DNA of 18,322 nucleotides from CAYVFC01 sp964450715. GTDB lineage: Bacteria; Myxococcota_A; Polyangia; Polyangiales; JAFGIB01. This document shows positions 6,661-14,644 of the stretch, one piece after another. Below the pieces are notes generated by a model. That model was given only the letters and a program-made list of their open reading frames with translations. It ran no database searches and was not told the origin of the DNA. Numbering within the stretch: the stretch's first letter is position 1; each line of letters starts with the position of its first letter. Position numbers and translations under genes: made by a program. The stretch covers positions 1 to 18,322 of the forward strand of contig CAYVFC010000154.1 of NCBI GenBank assembly GCA_964450715.1. The letters are read 5' to 3'.

Positions 6661-7629
6661 TTAGATCCCCGCGATCAGCTTGTCGTAGAAATCCACGTAG
6701 TTGTCCGGGTCGTCGCCGGAGCGCTGCGCTATGGCCGAACGCGGGTGCTGGTTGAGCTGCCCGGTCAGGACGTAGGGGACCAGCGGCCCCCACTCGATCT
6801 CTTTACGGAGCTGGAGGAAGTGGTCCTGCAGTAGCTTGAGATAGGGCCTGAGCTGGTAATTGGGGTTGCGCAGGAAGCCTATCAACAGCTCCATGCCACA
6901 GTTGCCCGCTCCACGGCCTATGCCCGCCGCGCTGGCGTCCACCCGGTTGGCCCCGTGGATGATGGCCTCGATGGTGTTGGAGAAGGCCAGCTGCTGGTTG
7001 TTGTGCATGTGCGCGCCTACCTCGATGCCCGTGCCCTCCATGGCCTTGCGGTACTTGAGCGTCAGGATCTCCACCTGCTCCTGGTAGAGCGAGCCGAAGC
7101 TGTCCACCACCACCACGGTGCTGATGGGCGTCTTGGCCAGCACTTCCAGCGCCTGCTGGATCTCCTCTTCCTGGGCGGTGGAGACGGCCATGATGTTGCA
7201 CCACACCTCGTAGCCCTTATCTGCCGCGTCCTTGATCATGTCCACCGCGGCCGGGATCTGGTGGATGTAGGTGGCCACCCGTATCGCGTCCAGCACGCTC
7301 TGCTCCTTGGGCAGCACGTCTTCCCTGTAGTCGCTCTTGCCGGCGTCGCACATGGCGGTCAGCTTGAGGTTGGTGTCGTTGTCGCCGACGATGCGCCGCA
7401 TGTCGTCTTCGTCACAGTGCTTCCAGGCGCCGAACTTGTCCTTGGCAAAGAGCTTCTTGCTGTTCTTGTAGCCCAGCTCCATGTAGTCGATGCCCGAGTC
7501 GACGCAGGCCTGGTAGACGGCCTTGACCAGCTCGTCATCGAAATGGTGGTCGTTGACCAGGCCGCCGTCGCGAATCGTGCAGTCCAGGATTTTGAGCTCG
7601 GGGCGATAGGTTATCCAGGGTGCTACCAT
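6661..7629 (-). CDS. DRE-TIM metallolyase family aldolase (HMGL-like)
   Basis: The 322-residue protein belongs to the HMG-CoA lyase-like TIM barrels that include 4-hydroxy-2-oxovalerate aldolase. Visible motifs are LDCTIRDGGLVNDHHF (residues 15-30) with the Arg20-Asp21 pair, YMELGYKNS (49-57), VDSFGS (175-180), the metal-binding His-x-His in GAHMHNNQQLAFSNT (205-219; His207 and His209), and GIGRGAGNCGMELL (236-249). The communication domain found at the C-terminus of DmpG-type aldolases is missing, so channelling to an acylating aldehyde dehydrogenase is unlikely, and no such gene is nearby. The substrate is unknown. ATG 7629 has AGGAGG nine bases upstream. It lies 88 bases downstream of the SAM hydrolase gene on the same strand and may be co-transcribed. 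Its stop is 11 bases from the stop of the convergent kinase fusion. Confidence 0.82.
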   Translation of the reverse strand: MVAPWITYRPELKILDCTIRDGGLVNDHHFDDELVKAVYQACVDSGIDYMELGYKNSKKLFAKDKFGAWKHCDEDDMRRIVGDNDTNLKLTAMCDAGKSDYREDVLPKEQSVLDAIRVATYIHQIPAAVDMIKDAADKGYEVWCNIMAVSTAQEEEIQQALEVLAKTPISTVVVVDSFGSLYQEQVEILTLKYRKAMEGTGIEVGAHMHNNQQLAFSNTIEAIIHGANRVDASAAGIGRGAGNCGMELLIGFLRNPNYQLRPYLKLLQDHFLQLRKEIEWGPLVPYVLTGQLNQHPRSAIAQRSGDDPDNYVDFYDKLIAGI

Positions 7630-7717
7630 CTCCGCTTTCCTCCTCTGAATATCGGTCTGGCCTCGTCGTCACCGGCCTTGAATGACCGAACGACAGGTAG
7701 AACTTTTCCGTTCCCGG

Positions 7718-8530
7718 TCAAGCAGAATCGGTTTCTGTTCCCGAGACAACCTCTATCGCGTCGCCGATACCGAGGCCGAACCGTTCGGCGGCGCTTCCGC
7801 GGTTGACGGCTATCTCCATGAAGCCGGAAGAGCCGATCAGGGCCAGCGGTTCGCCCTCGGCCACCTGTTCGTAGTACGACCGCAGCGGTACCGAGTCGCA
7901 CCCCCGGCAGCTCGCCCTGCCCTGCAGAAGCTTGGCCCCGGCCAGCAGGGAGGCCTCCAGGTTGGTGATGGCGTTGCCGAAGCGGTCGATATAGATGACC
8001 AGGCCGCGAGCCCGTCCCGGCGCGAGCTCGGGCTCGAACCAGGGCAGGCGCTGGAAATCGTCGATCTGCGGGCCGAAGGGGTCGATGGGCCGCTGCTTGG
8101 CCAGATAGGTGGCCAGATGGGCGCCAGCCGGGGCGAAAACGTCCCGGCCGTGGAAGGTGGCCGAGATCTGGCGCCGCACGAACAACGGGTTGTCAAGCAC
8201 CCGCACCTCGGGATTCCTCACCCGCCCGAGCGCCAGCGAGAGCAGGCCGTTGTCCGGCCCGACAAAGCCGTAGCCGCCGCCCGTGGCTACCAGCGCCCGC
8301 CTCTGGCTTCCCACTCCGGGGTCGACCACCGCCACGAACACGGTGCCGGGCGGAAAGACGGAGAAGCTCGAAAGCAGCACGAACGCTCCCGCCTCCACGT
8401 CGCCGGCCGGAACCTCGTGGGTGATGTCCACGAACTGGAACCCCCGGTCGATGCCGAGCACCACCGCCTTCATGCTGCCGACGAACCAGTCGATCGTTCC
8501 GAAATCGGTGATGAAGGCGACGACGCTCAA
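7718..8530 (-). CDS. S-adenosylmethionine hydrolase (SAM hydroxide adenosyltransferase, DUF62 family)
   Basis: This 270-residue protein matches the SAM-hydrolase/halogenase family. The hydrolase branch splits SAM to adenosine and methionine with water. Motifs are ITDFGTIDWFVGSMK (7-21), VVDPGVGSQRR (68-78), FVGPDNGLL (89-97), FHGRDVFAPAGAHLA (126-140), and IDRFGNAITNLE (181-192) with GSSGFMEIAVNRGSAAERFGL (first part 233-252). The Asp-Arg-His triad typical of the hydrolases is present as Asp70, Arg77 and His127, which argues against a fluorinase or chlorinase. The start must be TTG at 8530: an in-frame TAA sits directly before it, GGAGA lies six bases upstream, and the next Met (residue 20) would remove the TDFG motif. 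It is the first gene of a likely pair with the aldolase and follows nuoN by 142 bases containing a repeat. Confidence 0.88.
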   Translation of the reverse strand: MSVVAFITDFGTIDWFVGSMKAVVLGIDRGFQFVDITHEVPAGDVEAGAFVLLSSFSVFPPGTVFVAVVDPGVGSQRRALVATGGGYGFVGPDNGLLSLALGRVRNPEVRVLDNPLFVRRQISATFHGRDVFAPAGAHLATYLAKQRPIDPFGPQIDDFQRLPWFEPELAPGRARGLVIYIDRFGNAITNLEASLLAGAKLLQGRASCRGCDSVPLRSYYEQVAEGEPLALIGSSGFMEIAVNRGSAAERFGLGIGDAIEVVSGTETDSA

Positions 8531-8546
8531 TTAGATTCTCCGAATG
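8528..8546 (-). promoter_or_regulatory. Ribosome binding site and TTG start of the SAM hydrolase
   Basis: On the minus strand CGGAGAATCTAATTG shows a GGAGA Shine-Dalgarno, a six-base spacer, and TTG. The TAA inside the spacer is in frame, so no earlier start is possible. Confidence 0.6.
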
Positions 8547-8557
8547 GTGACAGACAT

Positions 8558-8650
8558 GTCATTTCGAGCGAAGCGAGAAATCTCCGGACGGAGATTTCTC
8601 GTCGCCTTCGGCTCCTCGAAATGACAGTGTGCTCGGCTCCTCGAGATGAC
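8558..8650. repeat. Dispersed-type imperfect inverted repeat (VISSEARNL-type element) with a duplicated right end
   Basis: GTCATTTCGAG (8558-8568) pairs with CTCGAAATGAC (8615-8625). The inner arms CGAGAAATCTCCG (8574-8586) and CGGAGATTTCTCG (8589-8601) pair almost fully around a two-base centre, with small bulges between inner and outer arms. A second copy of the right end, CGGCTCCTCGAGATGAC, follows at 8634-8650, with one base differing from CGGCTCCTCGAAATGAC at 8609-8625. Translated across, the element gives the HVISSEARNL string familiar from spurious proteins predicted over such repeats in many phyla. It lies between nuoN and the SAM hydrolase gene, where the strong hairpin could stop or protect the nuo transcript. 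I see no other copy in this window. Confidence 0.75.
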
Positions 8651-8672
8651 AGCGCATAGCGCGCCGCCGCCG

Positions 8673-10142
8673 CTAGCTCGCCGCGGCCAGGGCCATGGCC
8701 AGGTAGCCGCCCGGCTGGATGCCCATCATGACCACGAAGAAGGCCGACGCGATCAGGGCGGCCACCACGTATCCCGAGCGCATGGGCACGGCCAGCGGGG
8801 CCTCGGGCTCGGGCTGCTTCATGAACAAATAGACGACTACCCGCAGGTAGTAGTAAGCGGCGACGGCGCTGGTGAGCACGCCGATGATGACCAGCCAGAT
8901 CATGCCGCCGCCCGCCTGCAGCGCGGCGTTGAAGATGTAGTACTTGCCGAAGAAGCCGGCCGTGGGCGGAAAGCCCATCAGGGAGAGCACGCCCACTACA
9001 AAGGGCAACGCGGCCAGCGGATGGCGTCGACCGGCGCCGGCCAGGTCATCGAAGCTTACCACTTCCTTGCCCCGGGTCCCCATAACGATGAGGGAGCCGA
9101 AGGCCAGCACGTTGCTGACCGTATAGGCCATCAGGTAGAAGAGCACGGCCGATACGGCCGCGTCGCTCGCGCGAAAGATGGCGACCACGCCGATCAGGAT
9201 GTAGCCGGCGTGCGCGATGGACGAATAAGCCAGCATGCGCTTGACGCTGGACTGATAGACCGCGGCGATGTTGCCGTAGACCATGGTGACGACGGCCAGC
9301 ACGGCCAGCGCCGGCGGCCAGCCCGAGGCAGCGCCCGCGGAGATGGGGTCGCCGAAGCAGACTATCAGCACGCGCAGCATGACCGCGAAGGCGGCCGCCT
9401 TGACCACCACCGACATGAATGCGGTGGCCGGGGTCACCGCGCCCTCGTAGGCGTCCGGGGTCCACATGTGGAAGGGCACGGCGCTTACCTTGAAGGCCAG
9501 GCCGGCCACCAGCATGAACATGGCCAGCATGACCAGGCCCGGGTTGGCCTTGCCCGCCGCGATGGCCGCCCCGATGCCGCCGAGGTCGGTGTGCCCGGTG
9601 GCGCCATAGAGCAGCGCCGAGCCGAAGAGCAGGATGGCCGCGGCAAAGGAGCCGAGCAGGAAGTACTTGATGGCTCCCTCGGTTGCGCGGCGGTTTCCCC
9701 GGCGATAGGCCACCAGGGCATAAACCCCGAGGGACATGGTCTCCAGGCCCAGGAAGATGCTCACCAGGTCGGTGGCGGCCGAAAGCACCATGGCGCCGAA
9801 GGCGCAGAAGATCAGCACCACGTAGAAGTCGTAACGCTCCAGGCCGTGCTCGCCGAGATAGCCGCCGGCCAGTAACGCGCACAGCGCCGAGCCTACGCAG
9901 ATGGTGAGGTTGAGCAGCTGCGACATGGCGTCGATGGTCAGGTAGGGGGTCAGCAGCTCGGGCGTTTCCGCCGGAGCGCCGCCCAGCAGCATGGCCGCGG
10001 ACAGGGCTCCGCCGCAGAGCAGGACCACCGCGGGCAGTATGGCGAACTCGGTTCTACGCTCGGTAAAGGCGTCCACCATCATGACGGCCAGGCCGCCGAC
10101 GGCCACGGCGAGAAGGGGGGAGATGGCAAGCCAGGTGCTCAT
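8673..10142 (-). CDS. nuoN: NADH-quinone oxidoreductase subunit N
   Basis: This 489-residue, highly hydrophobic protein is the smallest of the three antiporter-like proton-channel subunits of complex I in the inner membrane. It shows the conserved Glu in FLGLETMSLGVYALVAY, the Lys of the broken helix in AFKVSAVPFHMWTPDAYEG, a second Lys in SVVVKAAAFAV, and Lys in GFPPTAGFFGKYYIF. Length and about 14 membrane segments are normal for the family. ATG 10142 overlaps the nuoM stop as ATGA, so translation is probably coupled. It is the last gene of the nuo operon. Confidence 0.95.
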   Translation of the reverse strand: MSTWLAISPLLAVAVGGLAVMMVDAFTERRTEFAILPAVVLLCGGALSAAMLLGGAPAETPELLTPYLTIDAMSQLLNLTICVGSALCALLAGGYLGEHGLERYDFYVVLIFCAFGAMVLSAATDLVSIFLGLETMSLGVYALVAYRRGNRRATEGAIKYFLLGSFAAAILLFGSALLYGATGHTDLGGIGAAIAAGKANPGLVMLAMFMLVAGLAFKVSAVPFHMWTPDAYEGAVTPATAFMSVVVKAAAFAVMLRVLIVCFGDPISAGAASGWPPALAVLAVVTMVYGNIAAVYQSSVKRMLAYSSIAHAGYILIGVVAIFRASDAAVSAVLFYLMAYTVSNVLAFGSLIVMGTRGKEVVSFDDLAGAGRRHPLAALPFVVGVLSLMGFPPTAGFFGKYYIFNAALQAGGGMIWLVIIGVLTSAVAAYYYLRVVVYLFMKQPEPEAPLAVPMRSGYVVAALIASAFFVVMMGIQPGGYLAMALAAAS

Positions 10143-11863
10143 CGTGAACCTCCTGCGGCTCGCGCCGGTCTTCCGGGTTTCAGATTTAGCACTCTTCTGG
10201 CTTGCGCCTGTGCGACGGGCTGCTGCGAATCGGCTTCGGCTTCGGCTTCGGCTTCGGCTTCGGCCTTCCCCTCTTCTTCCGCGGTCGGTTTCGGCATCAT
10301 GTCGAACCTGTTCTTCTCCGAGAAGATGGCGCGCGCGCTGGGCTGCTTGTCGCCCTGTTTCAGCTTGGCGGCGTAGTGGGCGGCGAAGTTCTTGACCGAG
10401 GCTTCCATGGGCCCGAGGAAGGTGGCGGGATAGAGGCCGATCCAGAAGACCATCACCACCAGCGGAGCCAGGGCCGTGGCCTCGCGCCAGGACAGGTCGG
10501 CCAGGTGCCGGTTCTCCTCGCGGGTGACCGGCCCGAAGAAGACCTTGAGCACGGCGTGCAGCATGTAGACGGCCGCCAGGATGACACCGGTGGCCGCGAA
10601 CAGGGCCAGCAGCACGGCGCTCGGGCCGAAGAAGTCCGAGAGAAAGGTGCCCGACAGGATCATGAACTCGCCCACGAACCCGTTGGTACCGGGCAGCCCC
10701 ACCGAGCTGAGCGCGATGATCACGAACACCGTGGTGTAGGCGGGCATGACCGCTGCCAGACCTCCGAACTGGTCCAGCTGCCGGGTGTGCCGCCGCTCGT
10801 AGACCACGCCTACCAGCAAGAACAGCGCGCCGGTGGAGATGCCGTGGTTGACCATTTGCAGGATCGAGCCGCTCAGCCCCTGGGTGGTCAGGCTGAACAT
10901 GCCCAGCATGACGAAGCCCAGGTGGCTCACGGAGCTATAGGCCACCAGCTTCTTGACGTCCTTCTGCACCCAGGCGCAGTAGGCGCCGTAGATGATGCCG
11001 ATCACGGCGATGACGGCCAGGGTGGGCATCAGGCGATGACTGGCCGAGGGAAACAGCGGCATGGCGAAGCGCAAGAAGCCGTAGCAGCCCAACTTGAGCA
11101 GCACCGCGGCCAGGATCACCGAGCCGGCGGTGGGCGCTTCCACGTGTGCGTCCGGAAGCCAGGTGTGCAGCGGGAACATGGGCACCTTGACCGCGAAGGC
11201 CAGGGCAAAGGCCCCGAAAGCCCACATCTGGACCTGGACCGGCAGTATCAGCTCGTTTAGCCGAACCAGCTCGAAGGTGTAGACCCCGGTTTGCGCCTGG
11301 TACTGGACCACCAGGTAGATGATGGCCACCAGCATGAGCAGGCTGCCCACCATGGTGTAGAGGAAGAACTTGATGGCCGCGTAGACCCGGCGGGGGCCTC
11401 CCCAGACGCCGATAATCAGCGCCATGGGGATGAGCATCAGCTCCCAGAAGACGTAGAACAGGACCAGATCCAGGGCCACGAAGGCGCCCAGCATTCCCGT
11501 CTCCAGCAGCAGGAAGGAGAAGGCGTACTCCTTGATCTTGGTGTTGATGGAGGTCCAGGAGGCAAAGGTGGCGATGGGCGACAGCAGCGTGGTCAAAAGC
11601 ACCAGCCAGAGCGAGATGCCGTCCACGCCCATCGTATAGGTAATGCCCACCTGCTCGACCAGCACCACGCGCTCCACGAATTGGTAGTGGGCCGTGGTGT
11701 ATTCGCCCTGCAGCAACAGCAAGGAGAAACCGAGCTCCAGCAGCATGGCCAGCACGGTGAAGCCCCGGATGAAGCGCACCGACTGCCGCGGTGCGAACAG
11801 CACCACCAGCGCGGCGAAGAAGGGGAACCAGACCAGAAGGGATAGGAGATGCTCGGTTATCAT
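10139..11863 (-). CDS. nuoM: NADH-quinone oxidoreductase subunit M, with C-terminal Ala-Glu tail
   Basis: The 574-residue protein is the middle antiporter-like subunit of complex I. Proton-pathway residues are in place: Glu141 (YVFWELMLIP), Lys226 (AFAVKVPMFPLHTWLPDAHVE, first part), Lys257 (LLKLG), and Glu399 (GTNGFVGEFM). The usual family length is near 500; here residues about 501-574 form a polar tail after the last membrane helix, with AEAEAEAEAEA at roughly 534-544 and a basic end (RRVLNLKPGRPARAAGGSR). The Ala-Glu run is encoded by a hexanucleotide repeat. The start ATG overlaps the nuoL stop by four bases and the stop overlaps nuoN likewise. The tail does not affect the core motifs, so the subunit should be functional. 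Confidence 0.95.
   Translation of the reverse strand: MITEHLLSLLVWFPFFAALVVLFAPRQSVRFIRGFTVLAMLLELGFSLLLLQGEYTTAHYQFVERVVLVEQVGITYTMGVDGISLWLVLLTTLLSPIATFASWTSINTKIKEYAFSFLLLETGMLGAFVALDLVLFYVFWELMLIPMALIIGVWGGPRRVYAAIKFFLYTMVGSLLMLVAIIYLVVQYQAQTGVYTFELVRLNELILPVQVQMWAFGAFALAFAVKVPMFPLHTWLPDAHVEAPTAGSVILAAVLLKLGCYGFLRFAMPLFPSASHRLMPTLAVIAVIGIIYGAYCAWVQKDVKKLVAYSSVSHLGFVMLGMFSLTTQGLSGSILQMVNHGISTGALFLLVGVVYERRHTRQLDQFGGLAAVMPAYTTVFVIIALSSVGLPGTNGFVGEFMILSGTFLSDFFGPSAVLLALFAATGVILAAVYMLHAVLKVFFGPVTREENRHLADLSWREATALAPLVVMVFWIGLYPATFLGPMEASVKNFAAHYAAKLKQGDKQPSARAIFSEKNRFDMMPKPTAEEEGKAEAEAEAEAEADSQQPVAQAQARRVLNLKPGRPARAAGGSR
10231..10265. repeat. Hexanucleotide microsatellite, (CGGCTT)5 plus CGGCC
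   Basis: Five perfect copies of CGGCTT (10231-10260) plus a partial copy lie inside the nuoM tail. Read on the minus strand they encode alternating Ala and Glu. The unit is six bases, so gain or loss of copies would change tail length without breaking the frame. Confidence 0.9.
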
Positions 11864-14634
11864 CGCTCACCTCCCAGCTTGCCGGCGTGGTTGCCCGCGG
11901 CAGCGACGGCGGCCGAGCCATCCTTTCGCGCCGCGCGCAGCTGAGCGCCCGGCTGCAGCCCGAGATCGAGAGAGACCTCGCGCTGCAGTCCGATGCCGTT
12001 GCGCACCATCAGCGTGGCTCGCGCCCTGCCGGCCACGACGAGCTGGGCGCTACCGATCTGCACCTGCTCGCCCAGGCCTACCCGCAGCTCCTGGTCGGGC
12101 TTCGCCAACAGCCCGCCCGTGCGCACCAGCGCCCCGTTGGGCCGCACCACCACTGCCCGCTCGTCGGCTACCACGTGAGCGGCCACGCCGACCAGGTCCG
12201 GATGCTCGGCTTCGAAATCGCCCAGCCGCTGCCAGGTTCCCAGCATCTCCGGGCTCAGATGCAGCGGCTCGCCCGGGTCGAGCCGGACCGTATGGACCGA
12301 GAAGCCGTAGCTTCCGGGCTTGACCAGCACCACCGCTCCGCCGGCCAGCTCGTCGCTGGCGTAGTTGTGGGTTCCGGTGTGGTCGCTTTGCCATTCCGTA
12401 TCGTACTGCCCGTCCGAATCGAAGTCCCAGCGGTACTGGTAGCCGAGCCCCTGTCCGGCCTCGAAACGTACCGGGTTGCTGGCAAGCTCGCTCTGGTCCA
12501 GGTGCACTCCGATGTACGGGTGGGGCGCCAGGAACCACCAGCCGAGCGCCAGGATACCCGCCATCATGAACGCGCCGTAGGAGTGGACCACGCCGTTCTG
12601 GATGCGGGTGAACAGGAAGCTCGCGAAGCGAACCGCCGTGGCGCTCACCCAGGCCAACATGCCGTCGATGAAGTTCTTGTCGATCTGGGCCGAGACCATG
12701 CCCAGCCCGCGCGAGCCGCCGAGCACGGTGGCGTCGTACAGCTCGTCCACCCGCCATTTGTCGAGCAGGAAGCGATAGAGGCCCGGGTACTGCTCGGCCA
12801 GCTGCTTCGGCGTCTCTACTCCCGGCTTGGCGTACCAGAGCCAGGCCAGGCCGATTCCGACCACCGCGGCAGCGGTCCCGCACGCCAGGGCCGTCAGGAT
12901 GTGCGAGGTGTGGTGCGCCACGTCGATGCTTCCCAGCGAGGGCTTCAGCCAATCCATCCAGGGGGAGAAGTGCAATAGCCCGACCCAGACGTAGCCCGCC
13001 ACCAGCGCACCGACCGCCAGCGCCACCAGCACCAGCGTCATGGAGTCGGGCGACTCGTGCGGATCGTGGTGGACGTGAGCGTCGTGCGCGTCGCGCTCCT
13101 CGCTGTCGCCATGGGCTTCTTTCTCGCCCTGGGACTCTTCATCGTGTCCTTGGCCGCCGTGCCTGTGCTCCTCGCCGTGTTTGTGCGCCGCCGGTCCGCC
13201 CCGGTACTCGCCGTTCTCGAAGGTGAGGAAGTAGAGGCGGAACATGTAGAAGGCGGTCATGGTGGCCGCGACCACCAGCGCGCCGAACACGGCCCACCCC
13301 AGCCCGGGGGCGAAGTCGAAGTATTCGGTCGAGCTGAGCGCGCCCACCAGGATCTCGTCCTTGGAGAAAAAGCCGCTGAACAGGGGCACGCCGGCGATGG
13401 CCGCGCAGCTGACCAGGAAGGTCCACCGAGTACGCGGCTGGTACTTCTTGAGCCCTCCCAGCTGCCTGACATCGGCATCTCCGTGCGCGCCCACCGCGTG
13501 CATGACCGAGCCCGCGCCCAGGAACAGGCAGGCCTTGAAAAAGGCGTGGGTGTAGACGTGGAAGATGCCCGCGCCAAAGGCGCCGCAGCCCACCGCCGCG
13601 AACATGAACCCGAGCTGGCTTACCGTGGAATATGCCAGCACCCGCTTCATGTTGTACTGCACCAGCGCGATGGTGGCGGCCAAGAGCGCCGTGGCCGCCC
13701 CGATCACGGCTACCGTGGCCATGGCCAGCGGCGCCTGGGCGTAGACCGGCGACAGGCGGCAGATCAGGTACACGCCCGAGGTCACCATGGTGGCGGCGTG
13801 GATCAGGGCCGAGACCGGGGTGGGGCCGGCCATGGCGTCGGGAAGCCAGACGAAGAGCGGTATCTGCGCGCTCTTGCCCGTGCAGCCCAGGAAGAGGAAT
13901 AGGGCGGCCACCGCGGCCACCGAGAAGCCCAGCGCCCCGGCCGCTTCAGAACCGAAGGCGGGCGTCACGCCCAGCTCGAGGGCCTTGGCGTTGATCTCGC
14001 TGAACTCGAAGGAGCCGGTAGCTTGTACCAACAGGAACATGCCGATCAGCACCCCGAAGTCGCCGATGCGGTTGGTGACAAAGGCCTTGCGCCCGGCCGC
14101 GGCATAGTCACGGTTCTCGAACCAGAAGCCGATCAGCAGGTAGCTGCAAAGCCCCACGCCCTCCCAGCCGATGAACATCACCGGGAGGCTGCTGCCCAGC
14201 ACCAGGATCAGCATCGACCCCATGAAGAGGTTCAGGTAGCAGAAGAAGCGGGGGTAATCCGGATCCTCGCTCATGTATCCGGTGGCGTAGATGTGGATGA
14301 GCAGCCCCACGCCGGTCACCACCAGCGTCATGACCGCGCTCAGCGGATCCATCACGAAGCGGACGAAGATCGGCACCTCGGTGCTGCCCGCGGTGATGGA
14401 GAACCACTGGTAGACCGTAAAGACGACGCTGGGGTCGTCCACGCCCGAGAGACGGTCCTTCAAAAGGTCGATGAATCCCAGCAGGCCTAGCACGAAGGAG
14501 AAGGCGACCGTTCCCACCGCCACCGTGTGCACGGCAGCGCGCGAGGCCCGACGCCCCAGCACCCCGTTGATTAAAGCGCCGGCCAGCGGCAGTAAAACGA
14601 TCCACAGCAGCGCTCGCTCTAGATTGATTTCCAT
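11860..14634 (-). CDS. nuoL: NADH-quinone oxidoreductase subunit L, with His-rich loop and C-terminal extension
   Basis: At 924 residues it is about 250 longer than usual. The core is the distal antiporter-like subunit of complex I: Glu158 (FIGWEGVGLCSYLLIGFW), Lys254 (CTGKSAQIPLFVWLPDAMAG), His279 (SALIHAATMVTSG), YTHAFFKACLFLGAGSVMHA (361-380), and Lys425 (SGFFSKDEIL). The lateral-helix part follows, then a last membrane helix near 685-702. Residues 484-528 form a loop with 11 His and many Glu/Asp. Residues about 706-924 are an added soluble region. It opens with GYQYRWDFDSDGQYDTEW (731-748), a PKD-like stretch containing a DxDxDGxxD calcium-loop pattern, and later has QIGSAQLVVAGRARATLMVRN (partly 859-879). 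Known NuoL topology puts the C-terminus in the periplasm, so I infer a periplasmic domain. ATG 14634 follows nuoK by 10 bases. Confidence 0.94.
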   Translation of the reverse strand: MEINLERALLWIVLLPLAGALINGVLGRRASRAAVHTVAVGTVAFSFVLGLLGFIDLLKDRLSGVDDPSVVFTVYQWFSITAGSTEVPIFVRFVMDPLSAVMTLVVTGVGLLIHIYATGYMSEDPDYPRFFCYLNLFMGSMLILVLGSSLPVMFIGWEGVGLCSYLLIGFWFENRDYAAAGRKAFVTNRIGDFGVLIGMFLLVQATGSFEFSEINAKALELGVTPAFGSEAAGALGFSVAAVAALFLFLGCTGKSAQIPLFVWLPDAMAGPTPVSALIHAATMVTSGVYLICRLSPVYAQAPLAMATVAVIGAATALLAATIALVQYNMKRVLAYSTVSQLGFMFAAVGCGAFGAGIFHVYTHAFFKACLFLGAGSVMHAVGAHGDADVRQLGGLKKYQPRTRWTFLVSCAAIAGVPLFSGFFSKDEILVGALSSTEYFDFAPGLGWAVFGALVVAATMTAFYMFRLYFLTFENGEYRGGPAAHKHGEEHRHGGQGHDEESQGEKEAHGDSEERDAHDAHVHHDPHESPDSMTLVLVALAVGALVAGYVWVGLLHFSPWMDWLKPSLGSIDVAHHTSHILTALACGTAAAVVGIGLAWLWYAKPGVETPKQLAEQYPGLYRFLLDKWRVDELYDATVLGGSRGLGMVSAQIDKNFIDGMLAWVSATAVRFASFLFTRIQNGVVHSYGAFMMAGILALGWWFLAPHPYIGVHLDQSELASNPVRFEAGQGLGYQYRWDFDSDGQYDTEWQSDHTGTHNYASDELAGGAVVLVKPGSYGFSVHTVRLDPGEPLHLSPEMLGTWQRLGDFEAEHPDLVGVAAHVVADERAVVVRPNGALVRTGGLLAKPDQELRVGLGEQVQIGSAQLVVAGRARATLMVRNGIGLQREVSLDLGLQPGAQLRAARKDGSAAVAAAGNHAGKLGGER

Positions 14635-14644
14635 GCGCGATGCC

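Noticed and set aside
7718..8530. SAM-dependent fluorinase or chlorinase
   Set aside because: The Asp-Arg-His triad of the hydrolases is present and the halogenase-type insertion is missing.
7682..8659. 325-residue plus-strand frame containing HVISSEARNL
   Set aside because: It is antisense to the SAM hydrolase, and its end is translated repeat sequence, a known source of false proteins.
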